This document shows, one piece after another, positions 23,801 to 35,100 of a DNA stretch of 64,000 nt. Within the stretch, counting starts at the first letter, position 1. Every line of letters starts with the position of its first letter. The position numbers and the translations under genes are program-made. The notes below the pieces were generated by a model. The model ran no database searches. It was not told the DNA's origin and was given only the letters and a program-made list of their open reading frames with translations. Location of the stretch: contig OX485809.1 of NCBI GenBank assembly GCA_950295325.1, positions 6,696,001 through 6,760,000 of the forward strand, in the 5' to 3' direction. This stretch comes from Polytrichum commune (Eukaryota > Streptophyta > Polytrichopsida > Polytrichales > Polytrichaceae).

Positions 23801-24480
23801 TGGGTGCCATCGAAACGAGGGGGAAGGTGAATTTTGATTTTATCGTAATCTATTTTCTTGAGGACGTTCTTACTACCGGGCATAGAGCCAAGACGACGAA
23901 GACATTGAACAATAGTTTGAGGAGGTTTAGATGTAGGGACCGAAGTAGTTGAAGGGACAGAGCTAGATGGAGAAGGCGTTACGTAGGATGCAAAGGGAAA
24001 CAAATGAGGGGAATCATGGACAACAGCCTTATGCACTGGTACATCTTCACTCGAAGAATCAGACAAGTCTATAACGTTGTCTACACCAGGCTCGGTCTTG
24101 ACGCTTATTACCGGGGGTGTGCTAAAGGCAACAGTGGATGATCGAAGAGGAGGAAGGATTTCTGTTGACACTCCCATCTGAGAATCTGGCCAGCCACAAA
24201 CCCTATACTTTCCCGCGCCAAGCTCCCACACTACATTGCCATTGTCAGTTACCTTGGAGGTCTCATGGAAGGTATGAACGAGCAATCCAGTATCAGGATG
24301 GTAGATCTCACGCTCTACACATATTGTACTAGCTTTCAAAGAGAACCTAATGCTAAGATGAAGCTCTGAGACAACAACAATACCTTGTGCACCAATGGGG
24401 AATATAATAGGGACCCCGATGCCATGTGAACGAAGTTCGGCCATCTCAGAGACGGGAGGAAGAATTGAGGTGGAAGCCAT
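20820..24480 (-). CDS. MULE-type transposase with SWIM zinc finger, 1189 aa, two exons
   Basis: Exon 1 is 24480-22369 and exon 2 is 22277-20820. The 91-bp GT-AG intron joins in phase and there are no stops. The Met of MASTSILPPVSEMAEL is chosen; an in-frame Met lies 13 codons upstream. A cysteine cluster (HLQCQNPSCDYLQRAH, then CRICKEPPKC..C) at about residues 278-340 resembles FLYWCH/GCM-type DNA-binding fingers. The MULE catalytic domain follows: YDGTYQRVMTI (first Asp about 540), GFMADSAQANW (second Asp about 590), the TCFFHWKQSL motif (about 620), and the Glu in CNLAESVHNKW (about 720). A SWIM finger (ECNCAYF..NCKHLYY) lies near 1120-1148. This is the classical Mutator-like arrangement, which cuts the element's ends and integrates it with a duplication of roughly 9 bp. 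It is divergent from the gene at 24800. Confidence 0.88.
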
Positions 24481-24799
24481 GAAGGCAGAGAAAGCAAACG
24501 TGAAGGAACAAAGATGCAAAGATGCATAGAGAAGGAGAATGGTGATGATGATGAAGTTATAAACAAATACGCATGAATATCAGGAAGGAGACAAAATTGT
24601 CAGGCATCCTAAAAAAAGATACCCCTAATTACAAAGATGGTTGTCAGATAGTAAAGCGCGCCTCCCATCGGGAGGTATTGCAATTATATACTGAGAAGAA
24701 TGCGATTGCTCACTTTCTTTCCAATGTGTGAGTTTGATGTGGTGAGGTTGTGGAAAGGAAATAGAGCGAATAGGTCTGAATTGCGGGAGGGTTGAACAC
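24481..24799. promoter_or_regulatory. Putative bidirectional promoter of the MULE genes
   Basis: A 319-bp gap between the divergent starts of the transposase (minus) and the basic protein gene (plus). I see no clear TATA or operator motif; the call rests on gene orientation only. Confidence 0.45.
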
Positions 24800-25799
24800 A
24801 TGAAGGAAATAGGCAATTCACAACCTCCGACAACGGAACCATCTAAGAAAAAGAAGAGGAGGCGATCGTCTACACATTACACTGATAAGAAGAGAAAGAC
24901 AGTGAGGACACAAAAGTCACAGGCAAGGAAAGCGCCAATCGAGGGCCGTGGGACGCCCGAGGATTTGAGCCAAAGCATAAAGGACCTGCGGAAACCTTCG
25001 TGGAGGCTAGACTGTGGGATTCGGCCTTTTCATTTATCACCGATTGTAGAAGAGGCGGACGGAAGTAAAGCGCAACCAATGGCAGAAGTGGAGGAGTTGG
25101 GAAACGACAGCATCCAAGAGGACTCACGCGAAGAGACAAACTCTACAAGTGTCGTACGTATTCTTCGGGTTCTCCATATATTCAGTTGTTTGAGCACATA
25201 ATAAAAATGGTAGAACATATTCAACTGTGAAACAACTTTTCTTTTAGATATTATGGTTTGTCATCATTGTTATAAACATTGTTTTATCTTAAATATAGGA
25301 AGAAGGGGGGAGTGGAGATAGTGGAAATATCTACGAAGAAGACAACAAGGAGGTAGCACAACAAATTGAGAAGGCGTTAGAAGAGCGAGAACCGATGTCG
25401 GGACAACCAACGATTCAAGCAAGAGAAAAAATGAAGGCGTCCAAGAGGAAAGCGGCAAAGGAAGATCTGAAATCAAATTTGTTGGGAGGCCGCGAAAGAG
25501 CTGAAGGAGGAGACCCATGCGCAGAAACTCTAAGTGTGGATGTTGTGACCCCTGCTTCAAGATTTCAGCGAAGCAAGGCGGGCGGAACACAACAAACATC
25601 AAGGCGAGGGCGTGGCCGCGGGAGAGGAATGGCACAAGTAAACCTCGGAGATTCGAGAAGCACTCCAATAACGCCGACAGAGGACGGGACCTCGGAAGAT
25701 AGTGGCGCCAATATAGGGGCTTTAGTGGAGGGCATACTCCAAATTCTGGTAAGGTGTCGGGATCTCGGCCAAGCTATGTTCGCCAACGTTTTTGCTTAA
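24800..25799 (+). CDS. Basic, Arg/Gly-rich element-encoded protein, 284 aa, two exons
   Basis: Exons 24800-25153 and 25299-25799 join in phase across a GT-AG intron. The N-terminus carries a strong nuclear-localisation-like stretch (PSKKKKRRRSSTHYTDKKRK, about residues 15-34). A conserved-looking patch follows (SWRLDCGIRPFHLSPI), then an acidic segment, and then an RG-rich tract (RRGRGRGRGMA, about residues 223-233). The C-terminal 20 residues look helical. I do not recognise a family. By position it is a second regulatory or accessory protein of the MULE; accessory genes of autonomous Mutator elements are known (MURB, VANC), but no sequence similarity is claimed. The satellite begins 200 bp downstream. 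Confidence 0.6.
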
Positions 25800-25996
25800 T
25801 TTCTATCACCTTGATTTCTCATAGTATTTGGAATATCAGCTTGACTTGCTTTCGGCCTTGTCCTGATTTAGGTTTAGGAACATGTCAGGAAAGGTATGTT
25901 TGTGCTTGAAAAATCAAAAGGTTATGTGCACATCATGTTGCTCTCGGCCTTGTCTCATTCTGTGTAGTGCACAAGAATGAGCTAGGGGAAGAGGCC

Positions 25997-26320
25997 TCGG
26001 ATCCGAGGCCTCATATTTGTGTAAGTTTGAGTATGTGAAAGGTAGGGTTTTGAGAGAGGCGAGGTTCTTGATTTCTCAAACAAATGGAATGTCGACTTTC
26101 TTGCTTTCTTGATTCCTTGCTCTCAGCCATTTCTTCTATTGTGTAGTGCATAAGTGGGAGGCATAGGAAGAGGCCTAGGATCCGAGGCCTCTTATTTGTG
26201 GGTAGGTTTGTGCTTGAAAAATCAAAATGTTATGTGCACATCAATTGCTCTCGGCCTTGTCTTGTTTTGTGTAGTGCATAAGAAAGAGCTAGGGGAAGAG
26301 GCCTCGGATCCGAGGCCTCA
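25997..26320. repeat. Palindrome satellite, left flank (long-period type)
   Basis: Three copies of the 22-bp palindrome (half-site GAGGCCTCGGA plus its inverse) near 25999, 26171 and 26299. They are set in a linker containing 'ctcggccttgtc' and 'tagtgcataag'. The linker differs from that of the main array but matches the right flank at 30590-31945. Confidence 0.85.
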
Positions 26321-26441
26321 TATTTGTGTAAGTTTGAGTATGTGAGAGGTAGGGTTTTGAGAGAGGTGAGGTTCTTGATTTCTCAAACTAATGGAATGTC
26401 AACTTTCTTCCATTTTTGATTCCTTGCTCTCTGCCTTGTGC

Positions 26442-26492
26442 CCCACGGGTGAACGCCCGTAGGCCATGTAACAAGTAACTTGGTTAGGCATG
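26442..26492 (+). repeat. Sub-repeat with ACGGGTGAACACCCGT-type palindrome, copy 1
   Basis: 'acgggtgaacgcccgt' followed by 'ggccatgtaacaagtaactt'. Copies 2 and 3 lie at about 30811-30860 and 31204-31252. The three bracket the main satellite on both sides. Confidence 0.8.
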
Positions 26493-26529
26493 TCTTTATG
26501 AGGCACTTTGGTTGGTTCTAAGTATGTAA

Positions 26530-29500
26530 ACTAGTTTGTGTGTGAGGCCTCGGATCCCAGGCCTCTCGGCTGAGGCCACTTGAGGTTTTTTGATTCAAAG
26601 TATAACTTGTATGAATGAGGCACTTTGCTTGTTTTTGAGGATGTAAACTAGTTTGTGAATGAGGCCTCGGATCAGAGGCCTCTTTTATGTGTTCCAAAAC
26701 AAGTGTACGGAAGAGGCACTTTGGTTTGTTTTGAGTATGTAAACTAGTTTGTGAATGAGGCCTCGGATCCGAGGCCTCTTTTATGTGTTCCAAAACATGT
26801 GTACGGATGAGGCACTTTGGTTTGTTTTGAGTATGTAAACTAGTTTGTGAATGAGGCCTCGGATCCGAGGCCTCTTTTATGTGTTCCAAAACATGTGTAC
26901 GGATGAGGCACTTTGGTTTGTTTTGAGTATGTAAACTAGTTTGTGAATGAGGCCTCGGATCCGAGGCCTCTTTTATGTGTTCCAAAACATGTGTACGGAT
27001 GAGGCACTTTGGTTTGTTTTGAGGATGTAAACTAGTTTGTGAATGAGGCCTCGGATTCGAGGCCTCTTTTATGTGTTCCAAAACATGTGTACGGAAGAGG
27101 CACTTTGGTTTGTTTTGAGTATGTAAACTAGTTTGTGAATGAGGCCTCGGATCCGAGGCCTCTTTTATGTGTTCCAAAACATGTGTATGGATGAGGCACT
27201 TTGGTTTGTTTTGAGTATGTAAACTAGTTTATGAATGACGCCTCGGATCCGAGGCCTCTTTTATGTGTTCCAAAACATGTGTACGGATGAGGCACTTTGG
27301 TTTGTTTTGAGGATGTAAACTAGTTTGTGAATGAGGCCTCGGATCCGAGGCCTCTTTTATGTGTTCCAAAACATGTGTACGGATGAGGCACTTTGGTTTG
27401 TTTTCAGGATGTAAACTAGTTTGTGAATGAGGCCTCGGATCCGAGGCCTCTTTTATGTGTTCCAAAACATGTGTACGGATGAGGCACTTTGGTTTGTTTT
27501 GAGGATGTAAACTAGTTTGTGAATGAGGCCTCGGATCAGAGGCCTCTTTTATGTGTTCCAAAACAAGTGTACGGAAGAGGCACTTTGGTTTGTTTTGAGT
27601 ATGTAAACTAGTTTGTGAATGAGGCCTCGGATCCGAGGCCTCTTTTATGTGTTCCAAAACATGTGTACGGATGAGGCACTTTGGTTTGTTTTAAGGATGT
27701 AAACTAGTTTGTGAATGAGGCCTCGGATCCGAGGCCTCTTTTATGTGTTCCAAAACATGTGTACGGATGAGGCACTTTGGTTTGTTTTGAGTATGTAAAC
27801 TAGTTTGTGAATGAGGCCTCGGATCCGAGGCCTCTTTTATGTGTTCCAAAACATGTGTACGGATGAGGCACTTTGGTTTGTTTTGAGTCTGTAAAGTAGT
27901 TTATGAATGAGGCCTCGGATCCGAGGCCTCTTTCATGTGTTCCAAAACATGTGTACGGATGAGGCACTTTGGTTTGTTTTGAGTATGTAAACTAGTTTGT
28001 GAATGAGGCCTCGGATCCGAGGCCTCTTTTATGTGTTCCAAAACATGTGTACGCATGAGGCACTTTGGTTTGTTTTGAGTATGTAAACTAGTTTGTGAAT
28101 GAGGCCTCGGATCCGAGGCCTCTTTTATGTGTTCCAAAACATGTGTACGGATGAGGCACTTTGGTTTGTTTTGAGTATGTAAACTAGTTTATGAATGAGG
28201 CCTCGGATCCGAGCCCTCTTTTATGTGTTCCAAAACATGTGTACAGATGAGGCACTTTGGTTGGTTTTGAGTATGTAAAGTAGTTTGTGAATGAGGCCTT
28301 GGATCCGAGTCCTCTTTTATGTGTTCCAACACAAGTGTACGGATGAGGCACTTTGGTTTGTTTTAAGGATGTAAACTAGTTTGTGAATGAGGCCTCGGAT
28401 CTGAGGCCTCTTTTATGTGTTCCAAAACATGTGTACGGATGAGGCACTTTGGTTTGTTTTGAGTATGTAAACTAGTTTGTGAATGAGGCCTCGGATCCGA
28501 GGCCTCTTTTATGTGTTCCAAAACATGTGTACAGATGAGGCACTTTGGTTGGTTTTGAGTATGTAAAGTAGTTTGTGAATGAGGCCTTGGATCCGAGGCC
28601 TCTTTTATGTGTTCCAAAACATGTGTACGGATGAGGCACTTTGGTTTGTTTTGAGGATGTAAACTAGTTTGTGAATGAGGACTCGGATCCGAGGCCTCTT
28701 TTATGTGTTCCAAAACATGTGTACGGATGAGGCACTTTGGTTTGTTTTGAGTATGTAAACTAGTTTGTGAATGAGGCCTCGGATCCGAGGCCTCTTTTAT
28801 GTGTTCCAAAACATGTGTACAGATGAGGCACTTTGGTTGGTTTTGAGTATGTAAAGTAGTTTGTGAATGAGGCCTTGGATCCGAGGCCTCTTTTATGTGT
28901 TCCAAAACATGTGTACGGATGAGGCACTTTGGTTTGTTTTGAGGATGTAAACTAGTTTGTGAATGAGGCCTCGGATCCGAGGCCTCTTTTATGTGTTCCA
29001 AAACATGTGTACGGATGAGGCACTTTGGTTTGTTTTGAGTATGTAAACTAGTTTGTGAATGAGGCCTCGGATCCGAGGCCTCTTTTATGTGTTCCAAAAC
29101 ATGTGTACGGATGAGGCACTTTGGTTTGTTTTGAGTATGTAAAGTAGTTTATGAATGAGGCCTTGGATTCGAGGCCTCTTTTATGTGTTCCAAAACATGT
29201 GTACGGATGAGGCACTTTGGTTTGTTTTGAGGATGTAAACTAGTTTGTGAATGAGGCCTCGGATCCGAGGCCTCTTTTATGTGTTCCAAAACATGTGTAC
29301 GGATGAGGCACTTTGGTTTGTTTTGAGGATGTAAACTAGTTTGTGAATGAGGCCTCGGATCCGAGGCCTCTTTTATGTGTTCCAAAACATGTGTACGGAT
29401 GAGGCACTTTGGTTTGTTTTGAATATGTAAAGTAGTTTGTGAATGAGGCCTCGGATCCGAGGCCTCTTTTATGTGTTCCAAAACATGTGTGCGGATGAGG

Positions 29501-30350
29501 CACTTTGGTTTGTTTTGAGGATGTAAACTAGTTTGTGAATGAGGTTTCGGATCCGAGGCCTCTTTTATGTGTTCCAAAACATGTGTACGGATGAGGCACT
29601 TTGGTTTGTTTTGAGTATGTAAACTAGTTTGTGAATGAGGCCTCGGATCCGAGGCCTCTTTTATGTGTTCCAAAACATGTGTACGGATGAGGCACTTTGG
29701 TTTGTTTTGAATATGTAAAGTAGTTTGTGAATGAGGCCTCGGATCCGAGGCTTTTTTTATGTGTTCCAAAACATGTGTACGGATGAGGCACTTTGGTTTG
29801 TTTTGAGGATGTAAACTAGTTTGTGAATGAGGCCTCGGATCCGAGGCCTCTTTTATGTGTTCCAAAACATGTGTACGGATGAGGCACTTTGGTTTGTTTT
29901 GAGGATGTAAACTAGTTTGTGAATGAGGCCTCGGATCCGAGGCCTCTTTTATGTGTTCCAAAACATGTGTACGGATGAGGCACTTTGGTTTGTTTTGAGT
30001 ATGTAAACTAGTTTGTGAATGAGGCCTCGGATCCGAGGCCTCTTTTATGTGTTCCAAAACATGTGTACGGATGAGGCACTTTGGTTTGTTTTGAATATGT
30101 AAAGTAGTTTGTGAATGAGGCCTCGGATCCGAGGCTTTTTTTATGTGTTCCAAAACATGTGTACGGATGAGGCACTTTGGTTTGTTTTGAGTATGTAAAG
30201 TAGTTTGTGAATGAGGCCTCGGATCCGAGGCCTCTCAGCCGAGGCCACTTGAGGTTTTTTGATTCAACGTATAGCTTGTATGAATGAGGCACTTTGCTTG
30301 TTTTTGAGTATGTAAACTAGTTTCAAAATGAGGCCTCGGATCCGAGGCCT
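26530..30350. repeat. 96-bp satellite array, about 40 monomers, each with a 22-bp palindrome
   Basis: The monomer is 96 bp, and consecutive palindromes sit exactly 96 bp apart from about 26757 to 30213. Each contains half-site GAGGCCTCGGA plus its inverse (StuI and BamHI words inside), 'gtgttccaaaacatgtgtac', and 'gatgaggcactttggtttg'. Most palindromes are perfect. Variation in the linker reveals higher-order units of three monomers (288 bp; e.g. variants at about 28243, 28532, 28820). Because 96 is divisible by three, the minus strand stays open for up to 334 codons as a 32-residue repeat (EHIKEASDPRPHS...). I treat this as a by-product, not a gene. Confidence 0.97.
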
Positions 30351-30589
30351 CCTTTTAGTGCCCTCGATCAGCAGTCCCCAGGGAGTGGCTCCCGGGACTA
30401 CGAATGTTTAAACAGGCATAACTTCCTTGATTGTTGCCCAAATGGGGCAAGTGAGGTGTCCATCGGCATCTACATTTCACGTAGATGACGATAGAGTGGT
30501 TGATTGTTAGATTCGGAGACCACACGTGGAAGATATAGAGGTCTGAAGCTGCGGGGGGGGGGATTGTATTTTGTTAACTGCATAAGTAG

Positions 30590-31945
30590 GAGCTTTGGGA
30601 AGAGGCCTCGGATCCGAGGCCTTTTTTTTGTGTCAAGGTTTGTGCTTGAAAAATGAAAATGTTAGGTTCATTTTTGAATTCTCTCGGCCATTTTTTGTAG
30701 TATGTATTTCATAAGGAGGGGCATTCGGAAGAGGCCTCGGATCCGAGGCCTCATTTTTGTGTCAAGGTATGTGCATGAAAAGTTAGGTTTTAACATGATC
30801 AAATGTGTGCACCACGGGTGAACACCCGTGGGCCATGTAACAAGTAACTTGGGTAGGATTTAGCATCATCACGGGGAGATGTCTCCATGTCAAATATTTT
30901 TAAAAATTATGATTTTTTTTCTCTATATTCATAACCATTGATTATACCTTTTGGTTATTTTTTTGAAATTTTTTGTCATCTTCATTTTTCCTAGTAATTG
31001 TTTTAGTTGAATTCTGCGTCATTCTAGGTAGAAATGGTATGTTTTCTAGAAAAATATGATCATCAAATTTGGTCATGATATTTTAGTCCGTAATAGATAT
31101 CATGTATATCTACCTTCCAAAAAAATTTGAGAAAATTTTGACCCATTTTGGTGATGCAACTTGGCAATGGAGTGACCTCCCCTGGAACATCATCAAATGT
31201 GAACCTCACGGGTGAACACCCGTGAGCCATGTAACAAGTAAATTGGTTAGGTTTTAAAATCATCAAGGAGGGGCATTTAGAAGAGGCCTCGGATCCGAGG
31301 CCTCATTTTTGAATCAGGTTGTGTGCTTGAAAAATGAAAATGTTAGGTTCATTTTTGAATTCTCTCGGCCATTTTCTGTAGTATGTATTTCATAAGGAGG
31401 GGCATTCGGAAGAGGCCTCGGATCCGAGGCCTCATTTTTGTGTCAAGGTATGTGCATGAAAAGTTAAAATATTATGCTCATTTTTAAATGCGCTTGGTCC
31501 TATTGTTTTGGGTAGTGCATAAGTAGGTATTTTGTGAAGAGGCCTCGGATCCGAGGCCTCATTTTTGTGTCAAGGTATGTGCTTGAAAAATGAAAATCTT
31601 ATGTTCATTTTCGAATGCTCTCGGCCTTCTTGTTTTGGGTAGTGAATAAGTATGTGTTTTGGGAAGAGGCCTCGGATCCGAGACCTCATGTTTGTATGAA
31701 TTTTATGCTAGAAAAATCTAAATGTTATGTTCGTGTAAGATTGCTCTCGGCCTTCTTGTTTTGGGTACTACATGAGTAAGAGGTTTGTGAAGAGGCCTCG
31801 GATCCGAGGCCTCATTTTGAAGACAATGTATGAGCTTTAAAAGTCAAACTGCTATGTTCACATAAGATTTCTCTCGGCCTTTTTCTTTTGGGTAGTGCAT
31901 AAGGAGGAGGTAGGAAAAGAGGCCTCGGATCCGAGGCCTCTCATT
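30590..31945. repeat. 126-130-bp palindrome satellite, right flank
   Basis: Eight copies of the same 22-bp palindrome at about 30603, 30733, 31284, 31412, 31541, 31667, 31793 and 31919, with a different linker ('gtgcttgaaaaatgaaaatg', 'ctctcggcc', 'ttttgggtagtgcataag'). Two copies of the ACGGGTGAACACCCGT sub-repeat lie between. Outside the palindrome this linker has little in common with the 96-bp array. Confidence 0.92.
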
Positions 31946-32112
31946 CGTAGGTAGGTTTGTGCTAGAGTTTACCACTTGACTTAGCATTCGGCCATTTCCA
32001 TTTGTAGTTTGCTCTCGGCTTTGTATTGTTTTTGTGAGGATTTGTTTCTTTATAGTTACGAAGTTATTGACTTTTCTTTGTGAAATTCTCATTTTCTCCA
32101 TGTTCTTAGGAT

Positions 32113-35100
32113 ATGAACTCTTCACAGGTTGCGCAATCGCAACCCCAATCTGGAGAGGATGTTGTTCTTGCGGCCCCCACGGTTGAAGTTGAAGCTGTGC
32201 AGGTTGAGAGTCTCAATTCGCAGGGCCCATTACAAGTAGAGGTGAGTTGGATAGTTGTTGAGTAATTTGTTGAGCAAGTTTTTTGAGTTCTAGCTTTCTA
32301 AGCATGGTTTTACTATTTGTGTTTTTGTTAGGCTCTCGCAATGAGCGAAGATGCCGTTCAAGTAGTTGCCGACACGGATCCCGTGGTGTGTGAGCTTGAG
32401 CTTCGGAAATCACAAAAGGAGGACTCCATTGGTGTTATCCAACGCCTCCGGATTAAGCCAACCTGTAAGTCCCGCTTATCCATTCCTTTGTGCCGCTTGA
32501 GAGCCCTCCCTCTCGTCCGTCCTATAAGTGAGGTTGAGGTGTAGCGCTTGGAATGTGAATTTGTAATGGGATACCGAGAGGGTGATCGGGTTCTTTACGT
32601 GTCTGTTTTCAACGACGTTCCCGTGGACCTGCCCATTCCCCTTGGCATTATGGCCTCTTGGAGCCCTCTCTGGTAAGAGGCCTCCGCAGAATTTGACGCC
32701 AAGCTCAAGGAGGATCCGGATCTTACACATTTCGCCGGGAAGATGTTCTTCGTCTGGGAATGCAATCATCGTCTCACCGCTTGGTGGAGACACATCAATA
32801 ACCACCACACCGATGACAAGAGTTGGCATATCTCGGTGGATTGCATTGTTGTTGACCCTAGAAGATACACCGGTGTATTTCTCAATGCCATGAGCGACAT
32901 TAATTGGTAAGCTCACTCATTTTTTTTATTCATTTTTCATTTTTGTTTCAATTCTTTTCCATTCTTTTCACCTCACGTTCCTCACATATTTTTTCTCAGG
33001 TCAACCGAGCATGATTATGTCAAGGCAAACATTCCGGCCAAGCTCCTTCGAATCCGCACTTTTGGAAGGTTAGAGTTGTCCACCTTCAAGGATCTCATAT
33101 CGCCATCTGACTACAAAGCATACGAGAAGATAAAGGAGAGTCGTCCAACTTGGTACACATTGACCACGGATGTGTTCGTTAAGTTTCTTTACAAGGTATG
33201 GTTTGTGCATTCAATCATTTAGAGCTTCCAACATAAATAATTTCCATGCCGATTATATGAACTTACAAGATCATTTCTTGCAGAGAGACATTTCGGCTCA
33301 AGCAGACCTTGCAGTGAGGCATTACCGTGAGACCACACCCGTTGCGGAGAGGTCGGCCACTGAGATTTGGAATGTTATGACCAAGGCCCAGGAGAGGACA
33401 ATCAAAAATATTCGGGCCCGTTCTTTTGAGAAGTACATATCCGTTGGACACCCTGACAATGGAGAGGATTTATTTTATGAGGTACTCTTTTGAATTCAAA
33501 TCACTCTTGAACGCAATTCATCCAAATCACTCTTCAACTCTATTACTCTTTTGAACTCAAATCATTTTTATTTTGTGCACAGATTGACCGCCATTTTAAT
33601 GAGTTCTCTTCGACGGACATGACAATTGAAAAATTGCAAAAAATTGTCACATGCCCGGTCGAAGCTTCGTTAAAAGCTAAGTGGCTTTACTGGTGGAACG
33701 CCCCCCTTCGTGAAAGGTTAGATAACAAGTTCCCCGTCGACAAGCCTATGAGGGAGAGGGCTTTGGACGACTGGCTACACAAGGCGTCCTTCTGGGCTCA
33801 GGTAAATCCATTCCTCGGCCTTCTTCATTTTCATTTTCCTCTATTCCATTTATGTCATATCTAATCATCTCCCTCTCTGCAGTTGGAGAAGGAAGTCGCG
33901 GTTGAAATTGAAACCTTAGAGGAGAGCCTCTCCGTCGACATAGATTGGGACGCATCAGAAACTATCTTGCGCCCTCGTGAGTATGTTGATCATTGGCGGA
34001 TTGTCCTTTGGGACAAGGCCTTCAAGCCTTACCTCGGCGATAAGCCTGACATCGCCTTTGTCAAAGGTGATAATCTCTTGGAGTTCGAGGAGGGGGCTCT
34101 CGCTATCAAGCGTGTGGCCTATCAGTAATACATCTATCCTCCACTTTGCACCTCTTCTTAATTTCATTTCTTGCTCGTTTTCTTGGTTTTCTTACATTCT
34201 TGTTTTGTCATGTATGTATATCATGAGAGAATTCGTTGTGAAGAATGCATTGGCCTCATCTTCCTTGCCGGACTACCTCTCGGACTGGGTGAATATTTTT
34301 TCTAGCCTCTGCGTGTACACGACCGCGCAAACAAACAAGTTCTCCGAATTGCACTTGCAAGGTGGTGGATGGTACTTGGATTGTGCTGCAGGATTTGTCC
34401 CCGGGGAAGAGAAGGCTTTGTTTGCTAGCCTTGTGGGTAGTGCTCCGGATGATAACATTGTTACTTTGGATGAGCCTGACATCGTTGAGCTTCCCCCTCC
34501 TCCTTCTAAGGCACCAAGGAGAAAGGGCAGAGCAAAGAAGACCGCCACTCAAGCATCTTCCCAAGTTCTCACTCAGTCTGCTTCTAAGACCCCGGTTGAG
34601 CCACCCACCTTCCCACACAATCCATCTATCGCTCCCTCCGTTGCTCCCTCTCTGGCCCCCTCTGTTACTCCATCTGCATTTCATCCACAATTTCTTACCA
34701 CTCCATCTCACAGTGGCACTTCTCTCCTCTCTTTGCCTCGCAAGAGGAAGGTCGCTCTCTTGGATACTAGTGTCACCTCTTCGGATGCCCCTAACACGCT
34801 TTCCCTCATCGAAAATGTAGACATGGTTCAACTAATGCTGGATTCCGAGGTTGCCGGAGGTCCCCTCCCCGCATATACCCGCATCCAAGAGTTCATTGCC
34901 AAGGTTTGTATATTTGCCTTCGTCAATTCTCAATTTTTTTTCCTTTGCTTTGCTTATTTCTTTCCTTCTTGTTTTCTCATGAAGTTTCAATTGCAGGTTG
35001 GGGCAGGTCGTTCCCGTGTGAATACCTCGACTACAACTCACAAGGGCCTCGATTTGCTCTTCGCCGACATTCCCGAGAATTTGCCGGTGCCAAACATCTC

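Noticed and set aside
26518-30292. Long minus-strand open frames of up to 334 codons in the satellite
   Set aside because: They are a consequence of a 96-bp stop-free monomer. There is no start context, domain or splice logic, and the frame is interrupted whenever a monomer mutates.
26530-31945. CRISPR-like array of palindromic repeats with regular spacing
   Set aside because: The sequence between palindromes is itself repeated, not unique, and the host is a plant. It is satellite DNA.
32542-32676. Reassigned stop codons (TAA/TAG read as Gln, as in some ulvophyte algae)
   Set aside because: DNMT2, MPDU1, ERG28, the piggyBac transposase and the MULE transposase use only CAA/CAG for Gln internally and several end at TAA or TAG. 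The standard code applies.
34256-34831. 191-codon minus-strand open frame opposite exon 7 of the methyltransferase-like gene
   Set aside because: It is a shadow of the proline/serine-rich linker on the plus strand, and the plus-strand exons join in phase.
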